Below, in pieces: positions 1 through 8,513 of a stretch of 64,000 nucleotides of DNA (position 1 is the first letter of the stretch; the number at the start of each line of letters is the position of its first letter). Source of the DNA: Salipiger sp. CCB-MM3 (GTDB lineage Bacteria; Pseudomonadota; Alphaproteobacteria; Rhodobacterales; Rhodobacteraceae); NCBI RefSeq assembly GCF_001687105.1, contig NZ_CP014595.1, forward strand, positions 2,369,001-2,433,000, in the 5' to 3' direction. The position numbers and the translations under genes were made by a program. The notes beneath the pieces were generated by a model. That model searched no databases. It was given only the letters and a program-made list of their open reading frames with translations, and was not told the origin of the DNA.

Positions 1-1
1 C

Positions 2-1264
2 GGGGCCACGCCGGCGCTGAACTCCCCGGCCAAGGTCCTGACGGCGAGCCTCGTCGGCACCACCATCGAATTCTTTGACTTCTACGTCTATGCGACCGCC
101 GCCGTGCTGGTCTTCCCGACGCTGTTCTTCCCCAACAGCGATCCGATGACCGCGCTGCTGGCAAGCTTCGCCACCTTCTCCATCGCCTTCTTCGCACGTC
201 CCTTCGGCGCGCTGGTCTTCGGCCACTTCGGCGATCGCATCGGCCGCAAGGCGACGCTGGTTGCGGCGCTGCTGACCATGGGCATCTCGACCGTGGTGAT
301 CGGCTTCCTGCCGAGCTACGAGAGCATCGGCGTGATCGCGCCCCTGCTGCTGGCGCTCTGCCGCTTCGGTCAGGGCTTCGGCCTTGGCGGCGAATGGGGC
401 GGCGCGGTGCTGATGGCCACCGAGAACGCGCCCGAGGGCAAGAAGAACTGGTACGGCATGTTCCCGCAGCTTGGCGCGCCGCTGGGCCTGTTCCTGTCGT
501 CGGGCCTGTTTTGGATCCTGCTGCACTTCATGAGCGAAGAGGCGCTGCTGAGCTGGGGCTGGCGGATTCCCTTCATCTCGTCGCTGCTGCTGATCGCCGT
601 CGGCCTGTGGGTGCGCCTGTCGATCACCGAGACGCCGGACTTCCAGAAGGCCATCGACAATGAAGAGCGCGTTGCCGTGCCCGCGGTCGAGCTGTTCAAG
701 AACCACAAGGTCTCGATCCTGCTCGGCACTTTCGTGGCGCTGGCGACCTTCGTGCTGTTCTACATCTGCACGGCGTATCTGCTGAGCTACAACGTCAAGG
801 TTGTGAAGATCCCCTTCACCGACGCGCTGGCGATCCAGATCTGGGGCTCGGTTGTCTTCGGTGCCTTCATCCCGCTGGCCGGCAAGCTGGCCGAGCGCTT
901 TGGCCGCCGTCAGATCCTGACGCTGACCACCGTGCTGATCGGCGTGTTCAGCTTCCTCGTGCCGGTGCTGATGGTCGAGAACGAGATGCGCATCATGGGC
1001 TTTGTGACGCTGGGCATGGCGCTGATGGGGATGACCTACGGCCTGATCGGCACCGCGCTGGCGGCCCCGTTCCCGACCCGCGTGCGCTACACCGGCTCGT
1101 CGATCACCTTCAACTTCGCGGGTATCTTTGGCGCCTCGCTCGCGCCCTATATCGCGACTTGGCTGCAGAGCAACTACGGCCTCGCCTACGTGGGCTACTA
1201 TGTGCTCTTCGCCGCCGCCGTGACGCTGCTGTGCATCTTCGCCAGCGGCAAGGGCAAGGTCTGA
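2..1264 (+). CDS. MFS transporter, metabolite:H+ symporter (MHS) type, 5' truncated
   Basis: The reading frame is open from base 2 and the true start lies before the window; 420 residues are visible. The inferred role is proton-coupled uptake of a small organic metabolite across the inner membrane. The N-terminal helix reads GTTIEFFDFYVYATAA, the usual opening of MHS/ProP/ShiA-like carriers. It is followed by the MFS loop 2-3 signature GHFGDRIGRK and by RFGQGFGLGGEWGGAVL, typical of helix 4-5 of this family. The remainder is a regular alternation of hydrophobic helices ending with a short basic tail GKGKV. The substrate cannot be read from sequence. A strong Rho-independent terminator follows 27 bases after the stop, so this is the last gene of its transcript. 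Confidence 0.85.
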   Translation, partial: GATPALNSPAKVLTASLVGTTIEFFDFYVYATAAVLVFPTLFFPNSDPMTALLASFATFSIAFFARPFGALVFGHFGDRIGRKATLVAALLTMGISTVVIGFLPSYESIGVIAPLLLALCRFGQGFGLGGEWGGAVLMATENAPEGKKNWYGMFPQLGAPLGLFLSSGLFWILLHFMSEEALLSWGWRIPFISSLLLIAVGLWVRLSITETPDFQKAIDNEERVAVPAVELFKNHKVSILLGTFVALATFVLFYICTAYLLSYNVKVVKIPFTDALAIQIWGSVVFGAFIPLAGKLAERFGRRQILTLTTVLIGVFSFLVPVLMVENEMRIMGFVTLGMALMGMTYGLIGTALAAPFPTRVRYTGSSITFNFAGIFGASLAPYIATWLQSNYGLAYVGYYVLFAAAVTLLCIFASGKGKV

Positions 1265-1290
1265 GCCAGATCGCCTTACGGATTGGAAAA

Positions 1291-1317
1291 GGGCGCCGGT
1301 CTTCCGGCGCCCTTTTT
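1291..1317 (+). terminator. Rho-independent terminator of the MFS gene
   Basis: A 9-bp perfect stem (gggcgccgg / ccggcgccc) with a TCTT loop is followed by five T residues. It lies just downstream of the MFS stop codon. Confidence 0.9.
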
Positions 1318-1361
1318 CGTTGGGAGGCCACCCGCCCGGTTCGAGTCGCGTGCCGTGGAAC

Positions 1362-1396
1362 TAAAAAGGGGCGCAGCCTGACCGGCCGCGCCCCTT
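1362..1396 (-). terminator. Rho-independent terminator of the purA / DUF2842 transcript
   Basis: On the minus strand the stem aggggcgc / gcgcccct closes a GC-rich loop and is followed by a T run (gcgccccttttt). It is placed 36-70 bases beyond the DUF2842 stop. The adjacent bases contain a copy of the dispersed GCGTATTT motif. Confidence 0.75.
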
Positions 1397-1418
1397 CATT
1401 GTTCTTCAAATACGCCCC
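1395..1418 (-). repeat. Dispersed intergenic GCGTATTT motif, copy 1
   Basis: On the minus strand this reads GCGTATTT-gaagaacaatgaa, the 'AACAATGAA' variant also seen at 5568 and 12206. It lies in the 3' intergenic space after the DUF2842 gene. Confidence 0.6.
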
Positions 1419-1431
1419 TTCTGGCGCAGCC

Positions 1432-1665
1432 TCAGTCCTCGCGCGGCGGCTCCGCCTCCGGGTCTTCCTTGCCGACGCCCTTGAAGACGAACTTGAAGGG
1501 CAGCATCCACAGGAACCCGAGGAAGACGTAGACCAGAAACTCCACCCAGATCGGCGGGCGGCCAAGCGCGTTGACCACGCTCACCGCCGCGACGATGTAG
1601 AGCGGCAGGCCCACCAGCAGGATCACCAGCGACCAGCGGCGGCGGGATTTGTAGCTGAGGGCCAT
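1432..1665 (-). CDS. DUF2842 family small membrane protein
   Basis: The product has 77 residues. It has a short basic N-terminus (MALSYKSRRR), a first membrane segment around residues 11-31, a second around 41-61 with the motif LWMLPFKFVFKG, and an acidic tail. Length and the conserved start and LPFKF motif match DUF2842, a family of unknown function found in alphaproteobacteria. It lies 7 bases after the purA stop on the same strand and shares purA's terminator, so it is probably co-transcribed with purA. No function is known. Confidence 0.85.
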   Translation of the reverse strand: MALSYKSRRRWSLVILLVGLPLYIVAAVSVVNALGRPPIWVEFLVYVFLGFLWMLPFKFVFKGVGKEDPEAEPPRED

Positions 1666-1672
1666 GCCGCGC

Positions 1673-2968
1673 TCAGTCCGCGAAAGGGTCGGTGACGAGG
1701 ATGGTGTCGTCGCGCTCGGGCGAGGTCGACAGCAGCGCCACCGGGCAGCCGATCAGCTCTTCGATGCGGCGCACGTATTTCACCGCCGCGCCGGGCAGAT
1801 CGTTCCAGCTGCGCGCGCCTTCGGTCGACTCGGACCAGCCTTCCATCTCTTCGTAGATCGGCTTGCAGCGCAGCTGTTCTTCGGTCGCGATGGGCAGGTG
1901 GTCGAGCACTTCGCCGTCAAGCTCGTAGCCGGTGCAGATCTTGATGTTCTCGAAACCATCGAGCACGTCGAGCTTGGTCAGCGAGATGCCGTTGACGCCC
2001 GAGGTTACGCAGGTTTGGCGCACCAGCACCGCGTCGAACCAGCCACAGCGACGCTTGCGGCCGGTCACCGTGCCGAACTCGCGACCACGGGTGCCGAGAC
2101 GGTTGCCGTCCTCGTCATCAAGTTCGGTCGGGAAGGGGCCTTCGCCGACGCGGGTGGTGTAGGCCTTCACGATGCCCAGCACGAAGTCGATCGAGCCCGG
2201 CCCGATGCCGGTGCCGGTGGCGGCCTGCCCGGCGATCACATTCGAGGAGGTCACGAAGGGGTAGGTGCCGAAGTCGATGTCCAGCAGCGCGCCCTGTGCG
2301 CCTTCGAAGAGGATGCGCTTGCCCGAGCGGCGCTGCTCGTTGAGCACTTTCCAAACGGGGCCCGCATATTCGAGGATCTGCGGCGCGATCTCTTTCAGCT
2401 GAGCGATCAGACCGTCGCGGTCCACCGGCTCGAGGCCGAGGCCCCGGCGCAGCGCATCATGGTGCTGCAGCGCGCGGTCGACGCGGTGTTCCAGCGTCGC
2501 GGGATCGGCGAGATCGGCGACGCGCACCGAGCGGCGGCCCACCTTGTCTTCATAGGCCGGGCCGATGCCGCGACCGGTGGTGCCGATCTTGGTGCCCTTC
2601 GTGGCCGCTTCCTCGCGGGCACGGTCGAGCTCGCCGTGGATCGGCAGGATCAGCGGCGTGTTCTCGGCGATCATCAGCGTCTCGGGGCTGATCTCGACGC
2701 CCTGCTCGCGGATCGTCGCGATCTCTTTCACCAGGTGCCACGGGTCGAGCACCACGCCATTGCCGATCACCGACAGCTTGCCGCCGCGCACCACACCGGA
2801 GGGCAGGGCGTTCAGCTTGAACACCTTGCCGTCGATGACGAGCGTATGGCCTGCATTGTGGCCCCCTTGGAAGCGCGCGACCACGTCGGCCCGCTCCGAG
2901 AGCCAGTCCACGATCTTGCCCTTGCCTTCGTCGCCCCACTGGGCGCCCACGACGACCACGTTAGCCAT
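1673..2968 (-). CDS. purA: Adenylosuccinate synthetase
   Basis: This enzyme makes adenylosuccinate from IMP, aspartate and GTP, the first committed step to AMP, in the cytosol. At 431 residues it has normal family length. The GTP/Mg loop QWGDEGKGK (D13, K16) and the catalytic H41 in NAGHTLV are present. So are the IMP loop [13 protein letters not shown] near residue 128 and the late motif [10 protein letters not shown]. The start [18 protein letters not shown] is canonical. The DUF2842 gene follows closely on the same strand. Confidence 0.97.
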   Translation of the reverse strand: MANVVVVGAQWGDEGKGKIVDWLSERADVVARFQGGHNAGHTLVIDGKVFKLNALPSGVVRGGKLSVIGNGVVLDPWHLVKEIATIREQGVEISPETLMIAENTPLILPIHGELDRAREEAATKGTKIGTTGRGIGPAYEDKVGRRSVRVADLADPATLEHRVDRALQHHDALRRGLGLEPVDRDGLIAQLKEIAPQILEYAGPVWKVLNEQRRSGKRILFEGAQGALLDIDFGTYPFVTSSNVIAGQAATGTGIGPGSIDFVLGIVKAYTTRVGEGPFPTELDDEDGNRLGTRGREFGTVTGRKRRCGWFDAVLVRQTCVTSGVNGISLTKLDVLDGFENIKICTGYELDGEVLDHLPIATEEQLRCKPIYEEMEGWSESTEGARSWNDLPGAAVKYVRRIEELIGCPVALLSTSPERDDTILVTDPFAD

Positions 2969-3146
2969 TGCTCACCTGTCCTTTTGCCGGCGGTTCAAAC
3001 GGGCTCCGTATAGATCCACGGGGCCGCGGGGGGAACCATCAAATTGGCGGTTGCGGCGGGTGGCGGAAAGAATCCGTGGGGAACTTTGATTGTGAGGGCG
3101 CGAGAGGGGGCGCTGCCCCCTCTTGGCCTGCGGCCAATTCACCCCC

Positions 3147-3169
3147 GGCGTATTTTGAAAGAGAAGAAG
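3147..3169 (+). repeat. Dispersed intergenic GCGTATTT motif, copy 2 (part of a palindromic composite)
   Basis: It reads GGCGTATTTTGAAAGAGAAG plus AAG. It is preceded from about 3108 by an aGGGGGCGCTGCCCCC palindrome, a second short palindrome (ggcctgcggcc) and a CCCCC stretch. The same arrangement occurs in the opposite orientation at 42323-42389. Confidence 0.65.
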
Positions 3170-3189
3170 CGGGGGGTGGTTTTTGGGGG

Positions 3190-4455
3190 TTAGTAGGGGG
3201 GCGGCTCTTCGCGGTCTGCCTCGGCGTTCTCGGCGGCCCAAGCGCCGGCAGCCTCGACCGCCACGGGCGAACTGGTCGGCAGCACGTTGAGATAGCTCTC
3301 GGCCTCTTCTATTGGCAGAGGCGCGCGCTGTGTCATGCGATAAAGCGCGTAGAGGGCCATCGCCACGAAGGTCGCGCTGAGCACCAGCCAGAAGGCGGCG
3401 GGGCCCGCCGCCTGCATCGCCCAGCCGGTGACCAGAGGGCCCGCGATGGCGCCGAGCCCGAAGGTGAAGACCAGCCCGCCCGAGGCGGCGGGCATGTCTT
3501 CGGCCGACAGCGCGTCATTGGTGAAGGCAAGCAGCAGCGCATAGAGCGGCGTGGTGACGCCGCCCGCGAGGAAGGCCGCAGCGAGCAGCGCGCGAAGGTC
3601 GCCGCCGGTGACCCATCCCAGCGCGCAGGCCGCAGCGCCGAGTACGGAGGTGCCGAAGATCAGCTTGCGCCGGTCCATCAGGTCCGACAGCCAGCCGATC
3701 GGATATTGCAGCACCAGCGCGCCGGCAAAGAGCATGGCCACGAAGAGCGCGATCTGCCCGGCGCCGAGCCCGATCTGCGTGCCGAAGACCGCGCCCATGC
3801 CCGATTGCGTCGCATAGACGCTGCCGAGCAGGAATATCCCCACCGTGCCGAGCGGCGAGCCTTTGAAGAGCGCGCGCAGCGGCATGGGCCGGGCGACCTC
3901 GACCGCGGGCACCGGGGTGACCGACAGCAGAATCGGCGCGAAAGAGACCGACACGAGGATCGAGGCTCCGATGAACAGCGCCGAGGTGCCCGCATCGCCC
4001 AGCGACAGCAGCCCCTGCGCGCCGATAATGCCGAGGGTCTGCGCGATCATATAGGCCGAGAGCACCTTGCCGCGGGTCTCGTTGGTTGCGGCGTGGTTGA
4101 GCCAGCTTTCGGCGGTGACATAGACGCCGGACATGCAAAAGCCGATGAGCACCCGCAGCAGCGTCCAAGCCCAGGGCTCGGCGATCAGCGGGAGGGCAAT
4201 AAGCCCCGCCGACATGAAGCTGCCAAGCGCGGCGAAGACCCGCACATGGCCGACCCGCCGAATGAGATCCGGCGTCACCCGCGCGCCGGACAGGAAGCCG
4301 ATGAAATAGCCGGATGTGACGACCGCAAGCTCGGTGGCCGAAAACCCCTCGATCCCGCCGCGCAGGCCGATGAGGGTGAAATGCATGCCATTGCCCAACA
4401 TGATGAGCACGATCCCGAGCAGAAGTGCCCAGACGCTGGCCAAGACGTTAATCAT
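3190..4455 (-). CDS. MFS transporter, 12 helices, YcaD-like
   Basis: This 421-residue protein is almost entirely hydrophobic, with about twelve predicted membrane helices. It begins MINVLASVWALLLGIVLIML. The central YPIGWLSDLMDRRK is the second-half form of the MFS loop motif, and RVLIGFCMSGVYVTAESWL lies in helix 5. This layout is that of drug/metabolite MFS permeases of the YcaD/MFS_1 type. The C-terminal tail is acidic and proline-rich (ends EEPPPY) and cytosolic. The substrate is unknown. It is a monocistronic-looking minus-strand gene between purA and the AEC transporter. Confidence 0.8.
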   Translation of the reverse strand: MINVLASVWALLLGIVLIMLGNGMHFTLIGLRGGIEGFSATELAVVTSGYFIGFLSGARVTPDLIRRVGHVRVFAALGSFMSAGLIALPLIAEPWAWTLLRVLIGFCMSGVYVTAESWLNHAATNETRGKVLSAYMIAQTLGIIGAQGLLSLGDAGTSALFIGASILVSVSFAPILLSVTPVPAVEVARPMPLRALFKGSPLGTVGIFLLGSVYATQSGMGAVFGTQIGLGAGQIALFVAMLFAGALVLQYPIGWLSDLMDRRKLIFGTSVLGAAACALGWVTGGDLRALLAAAFLAGGVTTPLYALLLAFTNDALSAEDMPAASGGLVFTFGLGAIAGPLVTGWAMQAAGPAAFWLVLSATFVAMALYALYRMTQRAPLPIEEAESYLNVLPTSSPVAVEAAGAWAAENAEADREEPPPY

Positions 4456-4589
4456 GTAGTCTGCTCCGGACCCGGGGCGCCTAGGCCTCCGGGATCCGAG
4501 TGTTGCGCATCCTTAGGCGGCGCGTCACGCCTGCCGCGTCATGTCATGGACGATTTGCGACAGGTGTGCGGCGCCGCGCATGGCAGCAT

Positions 4590-5519
4590 TCAGGGCAGCA
4601 GGTGCAGCCAGGCCCAGGTGGTGATGATGCACATACCAGTGGCGAGCAGCACCGAGGAGGCGGCGACGCGTTTGGCCCGTCCGTAGAGATTGGCGAAGAC
4701 ATAGGCATTGACGCCCGGTGCCACGGAGGCGGTGACCACAGCCGAACGGAAGGCGTCGGTGGGCAGCGCGAAGGCGGTGCCGAGGCTGTAGGTGATCAGC
4801 GGGTGCAGCCCGAGCGAGAGCGCGCAGACAAAGAGAATGGTGCGCAGATCGCCTTCGGGGCGGTAGCGGAAGAGCACGCCGCCAAGCGCGAAGAGCGCGC
4901 AGGGCAGGGCGGTGCGGGTGAGCAGTGCCAGCGCCTCGGTCACCGGATGCGGCAGCTCGACGTTCAGCAGGTTGAAGAGAATGCCGATGGTGATGCCGAT
5001 GACCATCGGCGTGCGAAACAGCGAGCGGGTGATGGTGATCGGCAGCCGCCGCAGTTCGGTGCCGCGGGCGCGGGCGATCTCCATCGCGGTGATGCCGATG
5101 GCGTAGCAGAGCGGCGAGTGCATGGCGATGATCGCATAGTTGCCGTTCAGCGCGTCCTCGCCATAGGCCTGCTCGGTGATCGGCAGGCCGATCAGCAGCG
5201 AATTCGAGAAGAGCCCGCAGAAGCCGATGACCACGCTGTCCTCCCAGTCGCGCCCGAAGATGAAGCGCGCGCCGAGGAGCGCCACGAAAAAGCAGGTGAT
5301 TGCCCCGGCGTAGAAGGAAAACAGCAGATCGAAGCGGAAATATTCGCCAAGGTCGAGCTGCCACATGGCGCGGAACAGCAGGCAGGGCACGGCGATGGTC
5401 TGGGTGAAGCCCATGAGCCCGTCGATGGCATTGTCGGTCAGCAGCTTGCGCCAACTGGCGAGATAGCCCGCGCCGATGACGATGAAGACGGGGAGGATGA
5501 CGTCGAGAAGGGCCTGCAT
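4590..5519 (-). CDS. AEC (auxin efflux carrier) family transporter
   Basis: The product has 309 residues and about ten membrane helices, the usual size for bacterial AEC permeases. The N-terminus MQALLDVILPVFIVIGAGYL and the second-half proline break (VTASVAPGVNAYVFANLYG) are typical of the family. Bacterial relatives move small carboxylates such as malate or malonate; the substrate here is not determinable. It is transcribed away from its downstream neighbour on the minus strand and no co-transcribed partner is evident. Confidence 0.85.
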   Translation of the reverse strand: MQALLDVILPVFIVIGAGYLASWRKLLTDNAIDGLMGFTQTIAVPCLLFRAMWQLDLGEYFRFDLLFSFYAGAITCFFVALLGARFIFGRDWEDSVVIGFCGLFSNSLLIGLPITEQAYGEDALNGNYAIIAMHSPLCYAIGITAMEIARARGTELRRLPITITRSLFRTPMVIGITIGILFNLLNVELPHPVTEALALLTRTALPCALFALGGVLFRYRPEGDLRTILFVCALSLGLHPLITYSLGTAFALPTDAFRSAVVTASVAPGVNAYVFANLYGRAKRVAASSVLLATGMCIITTWAWLHLLP

Positions 5520-5567
5520 GGGAGAGGAGCTTTCAGGGCATGCGCCGGGCGGCGCATGGCCTCCGGC

Positions 5568-5594
5568 GGGCGTATTTGGGGAACAATGAAAGGG
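5568..5594 (+). repeat. Dispersed intergenic GCGTATTT motif, copy 3
   Basis: It reads gggCGTATTTgggGAACAATG followed by AAAGGG, the AACAATGAA variant. It sits in the gap between the MBL-fold gene and the AEC transporter. Confidence 0.6.
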
Positions 5595-5638
5595 CTTTGG
5601 GGGGCGTGCCGCTCGGCAGGTCTGCGCAGCGCTTCTCC

Positions 5639-6439
5639 TCAGAGCGCATAGCGCAGCACCATGCCGTCATAGGCGGGGTTGATGTGGTCCGGGGTCTCGG
5701 CCTTGAGCGTGGCATAGTCGAGATCGATGTGCATATTGGTCAGCACCGCCGCGCGCGGCTGTGCGCGGGCGATCCATTCCAGCGCCAAATCGAGATGGGC
5801 GTGGGTCGGATGCGGCTTGCGGCGCAGCGCGTCGATGATGAAGCATTCAAGATCGGACAGATGCGCCCAGGCCTCTTCGGGGAGGCGCACCACATCCGGC
5901 ACATAGGCCAGATCGGCGATGCGGAAGCCGAGCGCGTCGATGCTGCCGTGGTCCACTTCAATCGGGGTCAGCTCGATCGGCCCGCCAGCGCCGTCGATGG
6001 CGAAGGGGCCGGTGATCGTGTGCAGATCGAAGATCGGCGGGTAGGGGCTGCCTTCGGGTTGCACGAAGGCATAACCGAAGCGCGAGATCAGCTCGTTCTG
6101 CGTGGCGCCATCGGCCCAGACCGGCAGCCGGTCGCCGCGGTTGAAGACGATCTGCCGCAGATCGTCGAGCCCATTGGTGTGATCGGCGTGGGAATGCGTC
6201 CAGACCGCCGCGTCGAGATGACCGATGCCCGCGTCGAGCAATTGCGCGCGCATGTCGGGCGAAGTGTCGATCAGCACGCGGGTCGTGCCCTCGGGCCCGT
6301 CGCGCTCGACCAGCAGCGAGCAGCGGCGGCGGGTGTTCTTGGGGTTTGTGGGGTCGCAGTCGCCCCAATTGCCGCCAAGCCGCGGCACGCCGCCCGACGA
6401 GCCGCAGCCGAGAATGGTGAAACGCAGCTCGCCGCTCAT
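5639..6439 (-). CDS. MBL-fold metallo-hydrolase, PhnP-like
   Basis: A 266-residue cytosolic metallo-beta-lactamase-fold protein. The metal-binding motif THSHADHTNGLDD gives H82, H84, D86 and H87. The N-terminal LGCGSSGGVPRLGG and the early DTSPDMR are typical of the PhnP/RNase Z-like branch that hydrolyses phosphodiesters. The exact substrate is unknown. Its ATG overlaps the TatD stop (ATGA), so it is translated from the same message as tatD. Nothing suggests phosphonate metabolism, as no phn genes are nearby. Confidence 0.85.
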   Translation of the reverse strand: MSGELRFTILGCGSSGGVPRLGGNWGDCDPTNPKNTRRRCSLLVERDGPEGTTRVLIDTSPDMRAQLLDAGIGHLDAAVWTHSHADHTNGLDDLRQIVFNRGDRLPVWADGATQNELISRFGYAFVQPEGSPYPPIFDLHTITGPFAIDGAGGPIELTPIEVDHGSIDALGFRIADLAYVPDVVRLPEEAWAHLSDLECFIIDALRRKPHPTHAHLDLALEWIARAQPRAAVLTNMHIDLDYATLKAETPDHINPAYDGMVLRYAL

Positions 6440-7236
6440 GCAGCGCTCCAGCTTGCGGCCTTGGCGAAGAGGCGCTCGAAGTTGGCCTCGGTCGCGGCGG
6501 CGAACTCGTCATAGCTGAGCCCGAAGGTTTCGGCGCCGATCTTGGCGGTGTGCACGCTGTAGCCCGGCTCGTTGCGCTTGCCGCGGTAGGGCGGCGGCGC
6601 GAGATAGGGGCTGTCGGTCTCGACGAGGATGCGCTCGAGCGGGGCGCTGGCGAAAATCTCGCGCAGGTCCTTGGACTTGGGGAAGGCGGCGATGCCGGAC
6701 ATCGACAGGTAAAAGCCGCAGTCCAGCGCCGCGCGCGCCAGATCCGCCGAGGAGCTGAAGCAATGCATCACGCAGGCGTAGGGCTTGGCGCGGTAGGCTT
6801 CGGTGAGGATGCGGGCCATGTCGTCATCGGCGGCGCGGGCGTGGATGATCAGCGGCAGGCCGGTTTCCTGCGCCGCGTCGATATGCACCTTGAGCGAGGT
6901 CTTCTGCACCTCTGCGCTGTCGGCGGTGTAGTGATAGTCGAGCCCGGTCTCGCCGATGCCCACGAACTTCGGATGCTGCGCCAGCGCCACCAGCTCGTCG
7001 ACGGTGGCCATGGGCTCTTCGGCGGCGCTCATCGGGTGGGTGCCCGCGGCGTAGAACACCGGATCATTGGCCTCTGCGATCGCGCGCACCTGCGGCTCGT
7101 TGCGCAGGCGGGTGCAGATGGTGACCATGCGATGCACGCCTGCCTCGAGCGCGCGGGCGATGATCTCGGGGCGTTCCTCGTCGAAGTCGGGGAAGTCGAG
7201 ATGGCAGTGGCTGTCGGTAATACGGGGGGTTGTCAT
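6436..7236 (-). CDS. TatD-family metal-dependent hydrolase
   Basis: A 266-residue TIM-barrel hydrolase of the TatD/YcfH DNase family. Metal ligands are in place: HCH at H10/H12, E96 in GIGETGLDYHY, H132 in IIHAR, H158 in VMHCF and D208 in ETDSPYLAP. Family members have 3'-5' exonuclease or DNase activity. It overlaps the MBL-fold gene by four bases, so the two form a translationally coupled pair. In many relatives I would expect this pair right after holB, which here lies 35 kb away. Confidence 0.9.
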   Translation of the reverse strand: MTTPRITDSHCHLDFPDFDEERPEIIARALEAGVHRMVTICTRLRNEPQVRAIAEANDPVFYAAGTHPMSAAEEPMATVDELVALAQHPKFVGIGETGLDYHYTADSAEVQKTSLKVHIDAAQETGLPLIIHARAADDDMARILTEAYRAKPYACVMHCFSSSADLARAALDCGFYLSMSGIAAFPKSKDLREIFASAPLERILVETDSPYLAPPPYRGKRNEPGYSVHTAKIGAETFGLSYDEFAAATEANFERLFAKAASWSAA

Positions 7237-7387
7237 ACGTCACGTCCTTTGCGCGCAGGTATCAGCCATGCGCCGGGCCGGGTCAAGGCGGGGCGGCGGC
7301 CTCGCGCCCGCGCATGCGGCACGCGGCGAGGGAGCGGGCAATTGCGCTGCAAAGCGCGGCACTTCGTGGGGTGGACTGACGGGCCGC

Positions 7388-7750
7388 TTATCGGCTGCGC
7401 AGCAGGCCCCGGCGCGCCAGAAGGCTGCGCAGCGCCATCGCCAGCGCCGCGGCGGTCAGCACCCCAATAGCGTCCGCGGCCCAGTCGCCAAGCTCTGCGT
7501 CGCGCCCGACATAGGCCTGCACCACTTCGATCAGGCCGCCAAAGGCGATCGTGGCGGGGGCGAGCCACCACAGCCAGCGCGGGCGCAGCAGCGCGACCGG
7601 GGCGACGATGGCGCCAAAGCCGAGCGCGTGCTGCATCTTGTCGCCAAGCAGCGCATCCCCCGGCACCAGCTGCGGGCCGACGGTCAGAGCGGTGACGGTG
7701 AGGGCAAGCAGCGCGAAGAGCGCCGCGGTGGCGAGAGATGTGCGGTCCAT
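7388..7750 (-). CDS. VanZ-like small membrane protein
   Basis: The product has 120 residues and about four membrane segments. The motifs DKMQHALGFGAIV, FGGLIEVVQAYVGRDAELGDWAADAIGV match the VanZ-like family, in which an acidic residue-rich loop follows the second helix. In Gram-positives VanZ affects teicoplanin resistance; the role in proteobacteria is unknown. It is divergent from the mraZ operon and separated from it by the long leader region. Confidence 0.75.
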   Translation of the reverse strand: MDRTSLATAALFALLALTVTALTVGPQLVPGDALLGDKMQHALGFGAIVAPVALLRPRWLWWLAPATIAFGGLIEVVQAYVGRDAELGDWAADAIGVLTAAALAMALRSLLARRGLLRSR

Positions 7751-7858
7751 GAGATCCCAAGATCACGTTCCGGGGCGAAATTCCAGAATGCGGCAGGGGG
7801 TGGCGGCACACGTTTGCGTCACGTGCTGCGCCAGAGGCAGATGCCGCGCGGGATGGCA

Positions 7859-7919
7859 TGGGACGGGATGGGATGGGCGGCATGGGAAACCATGGGACGG
7901 GGTGTGGGTCAAACTGGGA
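7859..7919 (+). promoter_or_regulatory. TGGG repeat cluster A, candidate distal MraZ-binding array
   Basis: TGGG occurs at 7859, 7869, 7874, 7883, 7893, 7905 and 7915, so four successive steps are 9-10 bases apart, one DNA turn. MraZ binds helically phased TGGG-type repeats upstream of its own gene. This cluster is more than 600 bases from the start codon, so the assignment is an inference. Confidence 0.45.
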
Positions 7920-8048
7920 TCGCGAGTCACGTGACCTGTGGTCCTGGGGGCTCAATCGCCGATTCATGGGGAAAGCGGCGCCGATTCAGGGCTTGATGCG
8001 ATCACGTGGACATGGGAAATGCTCACGAGATCGCGATTCCGGCCATGG

Positions 8049-8079
8049 TTGGGAAATTTTTTTTGGGATTTTGTGGGGA
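8049..8079 (+). promoter_or_regulatory. TGGGA repeat cluster B
   Basis: TTGGGA, TTGGGA and TGGGGA begin near 8049, 8063 and 8074 in AT-rich sequence. The spacing of 14 and 11 bases is less regular than in clusters A and C. It is a possible MraZ site. Confidence 0.35.
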
Positions 8080-8222
8080 ATTTTTACTCACAGCCGCGTG
8101 ACTATATTTAGCGTTGAGCTGGTTCCCGCTTACCACATGTTCGTGAAAACTGACCTAACGTCGCCCAAGATGTAGTTTTGCACAGGCTGTGTGGACAACA
8201 TGAAGGGGGTGTAGGCCGTAAA

Positions 8223-8248
8223 TTCCTATTGCTTCCCATGCTTTCCCA
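8223..8248 (-). promoter_or_regulatory. MraZ box: three 10-bp direct repeats
   Basis: On the minus strand TGGGAA, TGGGAA and TAGGAA recur at exact 10-base steps (plus-strand TTCCCA at 8243 and 8233, TTCCTA at 8223). This is the spacing known for MraZ operators upstream of mraZ. It lies about 265 bases before the proposed start and is the best candidate operator for autoregulation of the dcw operon. Confidence 0.6.
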
Positions 8249-8513
8249 TGACATACCTTTAACCACGACGAAGGGACGGGATTAAGGGGCACCAAACGAC
8301 CCCAGCAGAACATCCCAGAATAATAAAACGAGCAGGTTCATACAGGCACCCGCCCTTCGTCCACATGAAGAATCCAGCGCGTGAGCGAGCAGACATCCCC
8401 CCAGGTGGCACGCGCAGCTGGACTAGCCCGGAAAACGGGTCAAGGCGGCGGGTTGATCAGTGGCAGCAGATCAGCCCGCCGTATTTCGTTTCGGGGATTT
8501 GAGAGTAGGGACA

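Larger units (their letters stand above)
7751..8513. other. Long intergenic region upstream of mraZ with MraZ-box-like repeats
   Basis: There are about 760 bases without a credible gene. The region carries three clusters of TGGG(A) repeats (listed separately) and AT-rich stretches at 8055-8110 and 8221-8265 that probably hold the dcw promoter. I see no clear -35/-10 pair and no RNA gene. Confidence 0.6.

Noticed and set aside
8259..8286. Two TTAA words near the mraZ promoter as a CtrA box
   Set aside because: Their spacing (about 20 bases) does not fit TTAA-N7-TTAA.
8460..8513. GTG at 8460 as the mraZ start
   Set aside because: It adds 18 residues not seen in the family and lacks a ribosome site; GTG 8514 fits better.
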